Assembly: GCF_028280385.1 (NCBI RefSeq)
Contig: NZ_JANQLX010000014.1
Coordinates: 1 to 64,000 of the forward strand
DNA from: Allomuricauda sp.
GTDB lineage: Bacteria > Bacteroidota > Bacteroidia > Flavobacteriales > Flavobacteriaceae
DNA length: 64,000 bases
Direction: 5' to 3'
Position 1 is the stretch's first letter. Each line of letters begins with the position of its first letter. The position numbers and the translations under genes are program-made. The notes below the pieces were generated by a model. That model worked only from the letters and a program-made list of their open reading frames with translations. It was not told the origin of the DNA and made no database searches. This document shows positions 14,088 through 23,046 of this stretch, one piece after another.

Positions 14088-15847
14088 AACTTACCAAGGA
14101 AATAAGCTCATCCATCCCGTTCCAATATGCGGAAAAAGTCGCATCCGGAAAAATAGTGGCCGGTAAGAAAATGATCATGGCCGCAACCCGGTTCATGAAC
14201 CTGGCCGAAACGGACAACGGCTATTTCTTGGACCATGCCAACGGCCTCCATGCGATCCAATTCTATCCGACCTTCCTAAAGCACACCAGTGGTCCATTGG
14301 CCGGTACCCCGTTCCGCTTGATGCCGCACCAACAATTTGGAATCTACCAGCTTTTCGGCATGAAAAAATTCAATGAAATGGGCGAGCCCGTGCGCTTGAT
14401 ACGCAATGTATATGAGAAAGTGGCCCGTAAAAACGGCAAATCGGCCACCTTGGCCGGTATTGGGCTCTATTGCCAAAGCTTTGATGGTGAGTTCGGACCT
14501 GAAATCTACGTTGGTGCCACCAAAAAAGAACAGGCCAAGATCATTTGGGAGCAGGCCGAACACTTTATCCGGACATCCACTAAGCTCAGGAAAATTGGAT
14601 TTACAACCACCCAGACCGAGATAAGGTTTCCCAGGACCCTTGGAAAGTTCAAGGCCGTGAGCAAAGAGGCCAAAAACCTGGACGGACTAAAACCGAGCGT
14701 TGCCCTGATAGATGAGTACCATGCCCATGCAACCGATGACGTAAGGGAGGTACTGGAATCCGGCATGGGAAGCAGAAAGCAGCCAATTCTCTATATGATT
14801 ACTACTGCAGGGTTCAATCTCTCGGGCGTGTGCCGGAATTTTGAAGAGGTCTGTGTCGATATCCTCAAGGAAATAAAACGGGACGATGCCACCCTGGTCC
14901 TGATTCATGACCTGGACGATGACGATGACTGGGAGGACCCCGGGAACTGGGCCAAGGCAAACCCAAATCTTGGCAAGTCCGTGTACATGGATTTTCTTAT
15001 GGGTGAATATACCAAGGCCAAGAACCAGCCCAGTAAGGCACCAAACTTCAAGACCAAGCACCTGAACATGTGGGTCGATGGTTACTCCACCAGGATCCCA
15101 GATGGTGAATGGATGCAGAACACGGATAAACCTAAGTTGGAAAATTTTATTAAATATGGATGTTGCGGGGGAATGGACCTATCAAGTAAAAAGGACCTTT
15201 CATCCTATGTCCTGGTCAGCAATCCTGACCCGGACGGCATCATAGACGTACTGCCATTTAACTTTTGTCCGTTGGACACGCTGCGCGAACGGAGCAAGGA
15301 GGACCGGGTCCCGTACCAATATTGGTCCACCCTTCCACTGTTGGACTATGTCGATTTTGGGAAACAGCTCGAAGAGAAATATTCATACCTAAAAGAGTAT
15401 AAGGTATTGAACGGGACCCCGGGGAACGAGATCGATTACGATTACATCTTTGGTACCATAATGGAGACATTCTGGACCCATGCGGTGAAATGGATAGAAT
15501 ATGACAAGTACAAGAGCACCGAGCTCGTACAGCGCCTGGTCAAACATGATGTCGAAATGCACATTTTCTACCAAAGTGTTGGGGAATATTCAAATCCCAC
15601 CTCCCTTTTCGAGACTAAATCCAGGGCAGGAAAGATTAGGCACGGTGGAAACCCCCTATTGCGGTGGTGCATTTCCAACATCATGCCGTACATCAACAAC
15701 AACGAGGACGTACGGTACATAAAAAAACATGAAAAAAAACGTGTTGATCCCATCCAGTCGATAATCATGGCCATTGGTGGGAACATCACCGAAGACAACA
15801 AAGACGAATCAGTTTACAACGACCCAGACCGCGAAATCATAATGTAA
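14084..15847 (+). CDS. terL: Terminase large subunit (HK97-type)
   Basis: The 587-aa protein starts at TTG 14084 inside TTGA of the terS stop. The ATPase domain has VARKNGKS (Walker A, about 113-120) and VALIDEYH (Walker B, about 206-213). The nuclease domain is in the C-terminal half, with Asp-rich stretches near GGMDLSSKKDLSS (about 364-376). It is the packaging motor and headful or cos nuclease. Sequence type and downstream genes point to an HK97-like packaging system. Confidence 0.95.
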   Translation: MKLTKEISSSIPFQYAEKVASGKIVAGKKMIMAATRFMNLAETDNGYFLDHANGLHAIQFYPTFLKHTSGPLAGTPFRLMPHQQFGIYQLFGMKKFNEMGEPVRLIRNVYEKVARKNGKSATLAGIGLYCQSFDGEFGPEIYVGATKKEQAKIIWEQAEHFIRTSTKLRKIGFTTTQTEIRFPRTLGKFKAVSKEAKNLDGLKPSVALIDEYHAHATDDVREVLESGMGSRKQPILYMITTAGFNLSGVCRNFEEVCVDILKEIKRDDATLVLIHDLDDDDDWEDPGNWAKANPNLGKSVYMDFLMGEYTKAKNQPSKAPNFKTKHLNMWVDGYSTRIPDGEWMQNTDKPKLENFIKYGCCGGMDLSSKKDLSSYVLVSNPDPDGIIDVLPFNFCPLDTLRERSKEDRVPYQYWSTLPLLDYVDFGKQLEEKYSYLKEYKVLNGTPGNEIDYDYIFGTIMETFWTHAVKWIEYDKYKSTELVQRLVKHDVEMHIFYQSVGEYSNPTSLFETKSRAGKIRHGGNPLLRWCISNIMPYINNNEDVRYIKKHEKKRVDPIQSIIMAIGGNITEDNKDESVYNDPDREIIM

Positions 15848-16092
15848 TGTCCGACTACCAAGAGCAAATACAAGAATTGAGGGCGGAAATCGAATTTCTC
15901 AAAAAATGTGCGAAGTTCACCTCTCTGATGGCCCTATATTTTGAGGAGCTGAACAAATTCAGGACCAACCATGAGTGCTTTGAGGCCATCAACAACAGGT
16001 ATTTTGACCTGGTAGGCGAATACCTGTATTCAGATTATGAGTCCTTCATGCGCACGGTCAGGTACCATAGAAAGAAAAATAGAACTACTTGA
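15847..16092 (+). CDS. Small coiled-coil phage protein
   Basis: The 81-aa protein begins with a helical heptad region (QEQIQELRAEIEFLKKC), followed by a Phe/Tyr-rich middle and a basic end (RYHRKKNRTT). It overlaps the terL stop by one base. No family is recognised. Confidence 0.6.
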   Translation: MSDYQEQIQELRAEIEFLKKCAKFTSLMALYFEELNKFRTNHECFEAINNRYFDLVGEYLYSDYESFMRTVRYHRKKNRTT

Positions 16093-16096
16093 ACTT

Positions 16097-16303
16097 ATGA
16101 AAGAAACTATGTTGGTCCTTGGTTTGATCCTGGGAACGTTTTTATTGATGTTTTTGACCTCGATGCTCTTCCAATGGCAATGGATAATGGGCCATTGGTC
16201 CAGACAGGCCATCGTTCTGTTGTTGATATTTGTAGAATTGTTCCATGGAATTCTGATGTATTTAAAGGTTTCCCAAAGGATTTCACAAAAGCAGGACCAA
16301 TAA
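16097..16303 (+). CDS. Small two-helix membrane protein
   Basis: From ATG 16097 the 68-aa product has two hydrophobic segments (about 5-25 and 34-55) and a short charged tail (RISQKQDQ). Its location between terminase and portal is unusual for a holin, so the role is unclear. Longer in-frame starts exist upstream but overlap the previous gene. Confidence 0.5.
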   Translation: MKETMLVLGLILGTFLLMFLTSMLFQWQWIMGHWSRQAIVLLLIFVELFHGILMYLKVSQRISQKQDQ

Positions 16304-16374
16304 CCCGACAATTTTCCGCCCTCTGGATCAATCGACCTGGATAAATTCGTCTTGAATTAGTGGAATGTTGTTCT

Positions 16375-17586
16375 ATGGGATTGCTTACCGATAGTATTGG
16401 ATTGTTGTCACAAAAGAGGTCAGCGGGCTCTCCAAGCCCGTTTTCCTCTATTTTTTTCGGGAGCAGTGCGGTGACCCCCGCGGGTCGTAGGGTGACCCAA
16501 TCGACATCGCTCAAGATATCGGCATATTATTGTGCCCTAACCACCTTGGCGGATTCCTACGCGATGTTGCCCAAGGCGGTCTATCAGAAAAAGGACAAAA
16601 ACCATAACAGGGTGGATTCCCATCCGTTGAACTACCTATATACAGATGAGGCGAACCAGTTCATGACCCCCTTCATGTTCGATTTCATGATGGTGATGGC
16701 GTGCTACCACAAAGGGAACGCGTTCGCCCAGATCATCAGGAACGATGCCGGTGAGGTGGTCCAAAAGATCTACCTGGATCCCGACCACATGGTCATCCTT
16801 AAGCATAATGGTAAGCTGTTCTACAAATACCGGAACATAAAAACCTTCAGTTCCGAGGAAATCATACACGTCCCGTTCTTCTCCACCTCCGATGGTATCG
16901 TCGGGAAGCCGATAATCCATTATGCGGCGGAAAGTATGGGAACCCCAATGGCCGCACAGGAATACGGATCCAACTCCTACAACGACAAAGGGGTGACCCT
17001 TGGTGTATTGGAGACCGAAAAAGTCGTCAAGCCAGAGGCCAAGGCGGCATTGCGGACCGCATGGAACAACGCCTTGACAGATTCTGACCCACACAGGGCC
17101 GTAATATTGGATGAGGGGTTCCAGTACAAGCCCATCAGGTTGACCCCCGAACAGTCGCAGTTCATCGCTGCAAAGGTGGAAGGTGTAGCGGATATCGCCA
17201 GATGGTTCAAGATGCCATTGCCGATGCTGCACGTAAAGGGCGAAGGGGGCCACAGCTTTTTGACCCAAATGAGGTTGCAATATCTGCAGGATGCCTTCAT
17301 GCCGCTCTCCGAGAAATTCATGCAGGAGGACAACCGCAAGCTCCTGACCCCCAAGGAGCGCAAGGATGGAATGTACATCCACCACAATTACAACAAATTA
17401 CTGCAAGTCGACCCAAAGACCAGGAGCGAATTCTATAAGAACCTTACCATGGTCAAGGCCATCACCCCGGACGAGATACGGGTGCTGGAAGGCCTTAACC
17501 CCTACGAGTCGGGAGGCGACAAGCCCCTGCAAATGGTCAATATGATGACCGATGAACAACTCAAAAACAAGTTTAGCGATGGATAA
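16375..17586 (+). CDS. Portal protein (HK97 family)
   Basis: The start is placed at ATG 16375 (403 aa); a GTG at 16360 would add five residues. HK97-type portal features include an N-terminal ISAYYCALTTLADS region, KGNAFAQIIR (about 115-124) and a helical C-terminal region with an FKMPLPMLHVKGEGG segment. It forms the dodecameric ring at the capsid vertex. It overlaps the protease gene by 8 bp. Confidence 0.93.
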   Translation: MGLLTDSIGLLSQKRSAGSPSPFSSIFFGSSAVTPAGRRVTQSTSLKISAYYCALTTLADSYAMLPKAVYQKKDKNHNRVDSHPLNYLYTDEANQFMTPFMFDFMMVMACYHKGNAFAQIIRNDAGEVVQKIYLDPDHMVILKHNGKLFYKYRNIKTFSSEEIIHVPFFSTSDGIVGKPIIHYAAESMGTPMAAQEYGSNSYNDKGVTLGVLETEKVVKPEAKAALRTAWNNALTDSDPHRAVILDEGFQYKPIRLTPEQSQFIAAKVEGVADIARWFKMPLPMLHVKGEGGHSFLTQMRLQYLQDAFMPLSEKFMQEDNRKLLTPKERKDGMYIHHNYNKLLQVDPKTRSEFYKNLTMVKAITPDEIRVLEGLNPYESGGDKPLQMVNMMTDEQLKNKFSDG

Positions 17587-18199
17587 AGACTATATCAAGG
17601 ACATCGAGGGTGCCGAACGACGTTATTTCAAGTCATCGGTCCTGATCGAGAAAAGAACTGAAGGGGAAGCGGACAGTGCCCCGGTGATCGAGGGCTATGC
17701 CGCCCTGTTCAACAACCCGACGGAGCTTTTTTGGTTCCGTGAGGAGATACTGCCCGGGGCCTTCGACAATGTACTCGGGAATGACGTAAGGTGCCTATTC
17801 AACCACGATCCCAACCAGGTTTTGGCAAGAAGCGTTGATGGGCAGGGGACCCTTGAGCTTTCGGTCGATTCCACAGGCCTCAAGTACCGGTATACGACGC
17901 CGGACCGCTCATTTGCCAGGGACTTGGCGGACGCCATTGAAAAGGGCGACGTTACCCAAAGCTCCTTTTCGTTCCGGGCAAAAAAGGTCATCTGGACGGA
18001 AGGTGAGCAGGGGGAAATGGACCTTAGGCAAATTGCCGAGGTTGACGTGTTGTACGATGTGGCACCGGTCACCTACCCAGCCTATGCGGACACGTCCGTG
18101 GCAAAGCGTTCCCGTGATGCGATGTCCGAGGAAAAGAACAATGAAAATGAGCTCGATGAATTTGATGCTCTCTATATGTATAACAAAAATCGAAGTTAA
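17579..18199 (+). CDS. Prohead maturation protease (HK97 family)
   Basis: Starting at ATG 17579 (206 aa), the protein contains EGYAALFNN, the catalytic His in FNHDPNQVLAR, and the catalytic Ser region GDVTQSSFSF. It belongs to the herpesvirus-assemblin-like serine protease fold (U35/S78). It cleaves the delta domain of the capsid protein encoded just downstream. An upstream ATG at 17552 would overlap the portal gene more deeply. Confidence 0.92.
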   Translation: MDKDYIKDIEGAERRYFKSSVLIEKRTEGEADSAPVIEGYAALFNNPTELFWFREEILPGAFDNVLGNDVRCLFNHDPNQVLARSVDGQGTLELSVDSTGLKYRYTTPDRSFARDLADAIEKGDVTQSSFSFRAKKVIWTEGEQGEMDLRQIAEVDVLYDVAPVTYPAYADTSVAKRSRDAMSEEKNNENELDEFDALYMYNKNRS

Positions 18200-18201
18200 A
18201 A

Positions 18202-19524
18202 ATGAAAACGTTAGCAGAAAAAAAGCAGGAACGAGCTCAGAAACTAAAAGCTCAAAAGGCCTTGATCGACAAGAGAAAAGGTGAGGATCGTGCCTTCACG
18301 GAAGATGAAAAGACCGAATTCAGAAAGTTGCAGGGTGAGATTTCGGCCCTCGATACCGAAATCGAGCAACTTGAGACCGAAGCGGCCGTCGAGGCCCGTG
18401 TGGCCGGACTTACCGGGGCGCCGGTTTCCACTGAACTGGGCCAAGGGGAAGAGCGTGAGCATAAAGAGCTCAAGAAAAGGTTCTCCCTGCACAAGGCTGT
18501 CCGTGCCCAATTGGGCATAAACGGTGAAAAGTTTGACGGTGCCGAGGCCGAGCTCCACCAGGAGACCTCCAAACGTGCATCCGCTGCGGGCATCTCCATC
18601 AACGGCATCGCCGTGCCAACACCTGAAACCCCTGAGACCAGGGCGGATGGCCAGACTGTTGGCGAGGATGGAGGCGCTTATGGTGGGAACCTTGTCCCAG
18701 AGACCCTTCGTTCCCCCATCGAGTTCCTGGAGCCGAATCCAGTGCTCCGGTCCCTTGGGGCGGATTTCATCCCCGGACTTACCGGTAAACTGGCGTTCCC
18801 GACCGATGATGGAGGGGTGACAGCGTCCTGGGAAGGTGAGGTCGATACCGTGCCCCCCAGCAAGACCGCATTCGGGAAAAAGTCCATGGAGCCGAACCGT
18901 TTGGCGGTCAACGTCCTTATCTCCCTGGAAAATATCCTGATGTCCAATTACAATCTGGAAATGCACTCGGTCAAAACGATGAACAAAAGGGCCGCATTGA
19001 AAATCGACGAGGCCGGTATCAATGGCCCTGGGACAGGAAATGTTCCATTGGGTGTGCTGAACACCACGGGAATCAACCTTATTGATGGAGGGACAAATGG
19101 TGCCGCCCCCACCTGGGACCATTTGGTGGACCTTGAGACCAACGTCTACGATGCCAATGCGGAAGCAAGCAGCATGGCCTATTTGATCAACGCGGTGACC
19201 AAGGGCCGATTGAAAAAGACCAAGCACAATGCCGGTGACCTTGGGTACCTTATGGATTCCGCGAACAATATGAACGGTTACAAGACAGGTGTTTCCAATC
19301 TTGTGCCAAAGAACCTTGCAAAAGGTTCCGGTACAAACCTGAGTGCCGCCATTTTCGGTGATTGGTCCCAGCTCTTGATTGGGCAATGGGGCTTTATGGA
19401 CCTTGTGGCGGACAACATCACAAGGAAAAAGGACGGCTATATCGAACTGACCCTGAACGCCTTCCTAGACGTGCTGGTCAAGCAGCCAAAAGCCTTTAGT
19501 GTAGTAAAGGATTGGATCATATAA
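18202..19524 (+). CDS. Major capsid protein (HK97 family)
   Basis: The 440-aa protein has an N-terminal coiled-coil scaffolding (delta) region of about 115 residues, rich in K, E, Q and A, then the HK97 fold. Recognisable parts are VPETLRSPIEFLEPNPVLR, the E-loop and A domain, and the C-terminal KKDGYIELTLNAFLDVLVK segment. The delta region is probably removed by the upstream protease. It is followed by a hairpin that may modulate downstream expression. Confidence 0.94.
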   Translation: MKTLAEKKQERAQKLKAQKALIDKRKGEDRAFTEDEKTEFRKLQGEISALDTEIEQLETEAAVEARVAGLTGAPVSTELGQGEEREHKELKKRFSLHKAVRAQLGINGEKFDGAEAELHQETSKRASAAGISINGIAVPTPETPETRADGQTVGEDGGAYGGNLVPETLRSPIEFLEPNPVLRSLGADFIPGLTGKLAFPTDDGGVTASWEGEVDTVPPSKTAFGKKSMEPNRLAVNVLISLENILMSNYNLEMHSVKTMNKRAALKIDEAGINGPGTGNVPLGVLNTTGINLIDGGTNGAAPTWDHLVDLETNVYDANAEASSMAYLINAVTKGRLKKTKHNAGDLGYLMDSANNMNGYKTGVSNLVPKNLAKGSGTNLSAAIFGDWSQLLIGQWGFMDLVADNITRKKDGYIELTLNAFLDVLVKQPKAFSVVKDWII

Positions 19525-19535
19525 ATTAAATCATT

Positions 19536-19563
19536 GGCCCTGGACCATTGGACCAGGGCCTTT
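19536..19563 (+). terminator. Hairpin after the capsid gene, possible attenuator
   Basis: GGCCCTGG (19536-19543) pairs perfectly with CCAGGGCC (19553-19560) around a 9-nt loop. Only three T follow, so termination is likely to be partial. This would lower expression of the connector and tail genes relative to capsid. Confidence 0.55.
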
Positions 19564-19575
19564 AAACCGATAAAA

Positions 19576-19962
19576 ATGGCAAAACAAACGAACGCCCCGG
19601 CGCAGAACGGGGATAATCCAGAAAAGGACGCCGTACAGGCGGCATCGGCAAACAGCGCAGCCGCTCCAGCTACGGTCGCAGAAGATCAGGCCAAAGAGGC
19701 TGCCCCCACCGTTGAAGGGGATGACCCTGGCAAAAACCCGGAGAGCTCCGTGGCCGAGGAACCGAAGAAGGCCAAGTATGCAACAAAAGCCGAGGAATTT
19801 GCCGCCCTATCATCCAGTAAGGGCAAAAAGGTAAAGGTCAAGTTCACGGCCTCACCTACCGGTCTCCTTAATTTGGGCTACCATGTGGACCAGGAGGCGG
19901 AATTCGATGAAAAGCAGGTCGAAATGCTGGAAGACCTGGGACTGGCCAAAAGGACCAAATAA
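19576..19962 (+). CDS. Acidic Ala/Pro-rich structural-region protein
   Basis: From ATG 19576 the product is 128 aa. Residues 1-75 are a disordered Ala, Pro, Glu and Asp-rich segment. The C-terminal about 50 residues (KYATKAEEFAALSSSK, then KVKFTASPTGLLNLGYH) look folded and end with a helix-containing DEKQVEMLEDLGLA motif. It is in the head-tail connector region. Function is unknown, perhaps a capsid-decoration or head-fibre protein. Confidence 0.6.
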   Translation: MAKQTNAPAQNGDNPEKDAVQAASANSAAAPATVAEDQAKEAAPTVEGDDPGKNPESSVAEEPKKAKYATKAEEFAALSSSKGKKVKVKFTASPTGLLNLGYHVDQEAEFDEKQVEMLEDLGLAKRTK

Positions 19963-19972
19963 AAACGATTGG

Positions 19973-20521
19973 ATGTACAGACCTATCAAATACGGAAGCG
20001 TCGTTAGCGGCTCTGAAGTGGTGTCACTCGATACCGCAAAGGCCAACAGCAACATCACGTCCGATCATGAAGATGATCTTTTGACGAAAATGCTGGAAGC
20101 CTCCGTACGTGATGCGGAACAGTACATCTCCTCCCCTCTTTTGGAACGTAACATGTTGATGTCGCTACCAAAGTGGGGCCGTAACATAGTAATACCCGTT
20201 TCCCCAGTCCAGACTTTCACAAGGGTGAACTATTGGGATGAAAACGGCAATAAGCAGGAGCTGGCCTCCTCCGGGTACCGGTTTGATGCCGATACCGGCC
20301 AGCTTATATTTTCGGTGGACAAATTCCCGGACCTTGAGGAGTTTAACCTCTACCCTATTTCCCTTGAATTTGTCGCCGGTTACAAAAATGGGGCCATGCC
20401 CGAGGAGGCGGTTTCGGCCGTTCTCATGAGGTTCTCCCACAAGGAGCATTTCAGGGAGGACGTCCCCAGTAATTTCAAACGGGCATTTTTCGATGCCCTA
20501 AGACCATTGAGAAGATGGTAG
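19973..20521 (+). CDS. Head-tail connector (gp6-like)
   Basis: From ATG 19973 a 182-aa protein is predicted with VSLDTAKANSNITSDHEDDL and a helical region EASVRDAEQYISSPL typical of gp6-like/phiE125 gp8 adaptor proteins. A beta-rich centre and an Arg-rich end follow. It should form the ring below the portal. It overlaps the next gene by 7 bp. Confidence 0.82.
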   Translation: MYRPIKYGSVVSGSEVVSLDTAKANSNITSDHEDDLLTKMLEASVRDAEQYISSPLLERNMLMSLPKWGRNIVIPVSPVQTFTRVNYWDENGNKQELASSGYRFDADTGQLIFSVDKFPDLEEFNLYPISLEFVAGYKNGAMPEEAVSAVLMRFSHKEHFREDVPSNFKRAFFDALRPLRRW

Positions 20522-20859
20522 TAAGGCTCCCAAGATCGGGCGATATGAGGAGCCGGATAACGTTCTTTGAGAATACCACACCAGTGAGCGCAAGCGGGGT
20601 GGTAAAAGATAATACCCTGACCCAGATCACGGAGGTCTCGGCAAAACGGATTGATGATGTGCCAGGTATCGACGATGATGGGAGGCTCTTGGATATTTCG
20701 ATGGTCGCCTACCAGCTGCGTTTCGATGCCACGCTGTTCCAAAAGGGCGGGGCTGTAGTAATCAGGGATTTTGACGGTGACTATGATGCCAAAGGCGGGT
20801 TCCAACTCCTCGGTGGGAGGAAAAGGTACATGCAGATAAAAGCTGTGAAACGTGGCTAA
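20515..20859 (+). CDS. Head closure protein (SPP1 gp16-like)
   Basis: The 114-aa beta-rich protein has the RLPRSGDMRSRITFFEN start typical of head-closure proteins, an FDATLFQKGGAVVIRD segment, and a YMQIKAVKRG end. It is expected to form the stopper ring that closes the portal channel. It overlaps genes on both sides by a few bases. Confidence 0.8.
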   Translation: MVVRLPRSGDMRSRITFFENTTPVSASGVVKDNTLTQITEVSAKRIDDVPGIDDDGRLLDISMVAYQLRFDATLFQKGGAVVIRDFDGDYDAKGGFQLLGGRKRYMQIKAVKRG

Positions 20860-21316
20860 CCTACGGGTAACAGAAGTCAGGGGGTTTGATGAGCTCAACA
20901 GGAAACTGAGGACGCTCACCGACCGAATGAAGCGCACGGAGGTGTTGAAGCTCATGCGAAGGTTGGCAAGGCCAGTGGTGCCCGCCTACCGGTCAAGGCT
21001 TCCGGAGGACGAAGGCACATTGAGGCGCAGCGTTGCCATCAAGACGGTCCCATCAAGGGAAAGCGGTGGAAACCCGGCCATTGCGGTGAGGCCAGGAAAA
21101 AGTGGCCGAAACGATGCCTTCTATAAGTTCATGGTGATACCTAAAGGAACAAAACTCTCCGGAAGGGGAAAGGGAAGTAGAAAGGGAAAGAACAATGTGG
21201 TGCCGATCGCACGTGATAGGACCCTTGGGGCCATGGAAAGTGGATTGGTACAGCAGGCCGAGGACAAATCGGCAAAATTCGTACAAAAACAGATAGATCG
21301 ATTGAGCAGGCGATGA
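20852..21316 (+). CDS. HK97 gp10-like neck/tail completion protein
   Basis: The 154-aa basic protein starts at GTG 20852. The pattern GFDELNRKLRTLTDRMKR near the N-terminus and a C-terminal helix with QQAEDKSAKFVQKQIDRL are typical of HK97 gp10-family proteins, which act in head-tail joining. It sits between head closure and tail terminator genes, as usual. Confidence 0.82.
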   Translation: MANLRVTEVRGFDELNRKLRTLTDRMKRTEVLKLMRRLARPVVPAYRSRLPEDEGTLRRSVAIKTVPSRESGGNPAIAVRPGKSGRNDAFYKFMVIPKGTKLSGRGKGSRKGKNNVVPIARDRTLGAMESGLVQQAEDKSAKFVQKQIDRLSRR

Positions 21317-21657
21317 AAGCAATTGCGACACAGATAAAAAACATTTTGTCCGCGGACACCATCGTGGACAGCCTTGTTTCCGGTAGGATCTATTGGGGGC
21401 TGGGCAAACAAAAGGAAAAAGAACTGGCCATAATTTTCTCAGTCGAGGAAATTATCCAGGGAGCTACGGCCGACACACGCAGGTGGGGCACCACAATCAG
21501 GTGCTATGGACCGGACCTTGACCAGGTCTCTGACCTGTATGAGGCAGCAAGGAACACGATGAAATCCGAGGGCCACCAATTTAAGGGCGGTTCCTCCGGA
21601 ATCACGGACGAAGAGGACCGTGAGGGGGTGGCCGAACTGACATTTGAGTTGAGTTAA
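21313..21657 (+). CDS. Tail terminator/completion protein (DUF3168-like)
   Basis: The 114-aa protein has an N-terminal helix (AIATQIKNILSADTIV) followed by strands including RIYWGLGKQ and WGTTIRCYG, resembling small tail-completion proteins. It would cap the tail tube during assembly. It overlaps the previous gene by 4 bp. Confidence 0.75.
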   Translation: MKAIATQIKNILSADTIVDSLVSGRIYWGLGKQKEKELAIIFSVEEIIQGATADTRRWGTTIRCYGPDLDQVSDLYEAARNTMKSEGHQFKGGSSGITDEEDREGVAELTFELS

Positions 21658-21686
21658 AATAAGTAGAACCATTAAAATAAAGAACA

Positions 21687-22136
21687 ATGGCAGGTGAAAA
21701 GCAAATCAATGGCGATCTAAGGATGCACGCCAACGGAAAAAAGATATTCGATGCGACCGGCTGTACCCTATCCCTTACCAGGGAAACTACCCAGACGACC
21801 GGTACAAAGGACACCGCGGCGGGTAGCCAGAGCAAGGGGACCAAGGGCTGGACCGCGAGCTACAGTGGCCTAGCGATCTATGCCGGTGATGCGGCAGACG
21901 CGAACCGGTTCGAGGAACTGTTCGATATGTGGAACGATGACGACCAGGCCAACCTGGTACACATCGAGTTCGTTCCCTCTGAATCGGACTATACCTATTA
22001 TTATGAGGGGGATGGGATCATCACCCAATTGGACGGGGTCTTCAATTTCTCCGAAAAGGGGACCATTACCATGACGGTGACCGGTTCCGGGCCGATCTCT
22101 AAGGTTGACAAGAACACAACGGCACCAGGCAGCTAA
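21687..22136 (+). CDS. Major tail tube protein
   Basis: The 149-aa beta-rich protein has a GCTLSLTRETTQTTGTKD segment and a GLAIYAGDAADANRFEELFD stretch. It ends with an EKGTITMTVTGSGPI motif typical of phage major tail proteins. It sits directly before the tail chaperone gene, as in most long-tailed phages. Stop and next ATG overlap by one base. Confidence 0.87.
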   Translation: MAGEKQINGDLRMHANGKKIFDATGCTLSLTRETTQTTGTKDTAAGSQSKGTKGWTASYSGLAIYAGDAADANRFEELFDMWNDDDQANLVHIEFVPSESDYTYYYEGDGIITQLDGVFNFSEKGTITMTVTGSGPISKVDKNTTAPGS

Positions 22137-22552
22137 TGGGAAGGCCGGTAAAGATTGATATAAACGGAACGTCCTATATCCTAAGTTTCGGGTATAGGGC
22201 GACCCGCTTGTTGGGAAGCTATCTGGGTGAGGAAAGTTTCGATGGAACCATTGCTAGGATCATGAACACGATGACATCCCTGGGTGAATTGGAGGAGTCC
22301 GGGGATATTGAAAGCGGAAAGCTACCCTTTGAAATGTTGGATACCCTTGGGTTCCTTGTGCTTTCGACCCTTCCAGCCGGATCGGACGCAGAACTTGACG
22401 ATTGTGTGGATTTTGTGCTCAAGAACATGGAGAAATTTTCCGAGATAATGGCGGCCTGGGTCGAAAGCATGCCCTTGGCCAAGCAGCAAAAAAAAACGGG
22501 AACCAAGAAGGCGCAGCAAAACAAGAAAGTGCGCCCGGCGGCCAAATCCTAA
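22136..22552 (+). CDS. Tail assembly chaperone G (zero-frame product)
   Basis: The 138-aa helical protein corresponds to lambda gpG by position: it follows the tail tube gene and precedes the tape measure. Its Lys/Gln-rich end contains the slippery heptamer A AAA AAA at 22489-22495 in the right phase. Most ribosomes read through to the stop at 22550-22552. The rest are expected to shift to -1 and make the G-T fusion. Confidence 0.85.
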   Translation: MGRPVKIDINGTSYILSFGYRATRLLGSYLGEESFDGTIARIMNTMTSLGELEESGDIESGKLPFEMLDTLGFLVLSTLPAGSDAELDDCVDFVLKNMEKFSEIMAAWVESMPLAKQQKKTGTKKAQQNKKVRPAAKS

Positions 22553-22926
22553 CGTGGGACCAATTGGACGAACTGTTCCTTGGTGAAATGGGGATTCCAT
22601 ACCTGGAACTTGAGTTGATGACCGCAAGGTCGTTGATGAACAAGGTCCGCGGATATGAAAAACGCTCTGAAAGGGAGTATCGGGAACAATGGGAAAGGAC
22701 CAGGATGATATCGTATTACAGTTTCTGTCCAATAGACCCATCAGATCCAGAAAAAAAGAATTTGGTGCCCATGATGGAATGGATGCCCTTCCAATGGGAC
22801 ACAGAGGTCAATAATGACGAGGTCTGGGAAAAAACAAAGGCCCACGCGATGAAGTTGAAGGAAGAAAGCGACCAACGTTGGGCCAAATTAGAGGACAATC
22901 TCAAAAAACGCGATGTGGAGCAGTAG
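22495..22926 (+). CDS. T extension of the tail chaperone, made by -1 frameshift
   Basis: After A AAA AAA (22489-22495), a -1 slip continues in an open frame to the stop at 22924-22926. It adds about 143 residues (QILTWDQLDELFLGEMG...), giving a G-T protein of about 263 aa. The extension has no good start codon of its own near its beginning and is rich in charged helical residues, like other T domains. The G-T form should bind the tape measure and tail tube during assembly. Confidence 0.85.
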   Translation, partial: NGNQEGAAKQESAPGGQILTWDQLDELFLGEMGIPYLELELMTARSLMNKVRGYEKRSEREYREQWERTRMISYYSFCPIDPSDPEKKNLVPMMEWMPFQWDTEVNNDEVWEKTKAHAMKLKEESDQRWAKLEDNLKKRDVEQ

Positions 22927-22981
22927 GTAGCTCGCCCGATTGCTTTTCGGGAGGTCGTAGGTTCGAATCCTGCCATCGCAA
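22909..22981 (+). tRNA. tRNA-like gene, anticodon GCT, overlapping the T frame
   Basis: A cloverleaf can be drawn. The acceptor is GCGATG/CATCGC (six pairs plus a C-A mismatch at the end). The D arm is GAGC/GCTC with GG in the loop, the anticodon stem CCCGA/TCGGG encloses TTGCTTT, and the T arm is GTAGG-TTCGAAT-CCTGC. Anticodon GCT would be Ser, but the variable loop has only five bases, unlike true tRNA-Ser. T at position 37 is unusual. Its first 18 bases overlap the G-T stop region. It may be a degenerate phage tRNA. Confidence 0.6.
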
Positions 22982-23046
22982 CTGAAAGTAACCTTAAAAT
23001 TAAACGCTGAAGCCCTTCATTTGCTGACATATCGATCAGGTTCGGA

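Noticed and set aside
18244..19386. 380-aa minus-strand frame
   Set aside because: It is the shadow of the major capsid gene and has no plausible domains.
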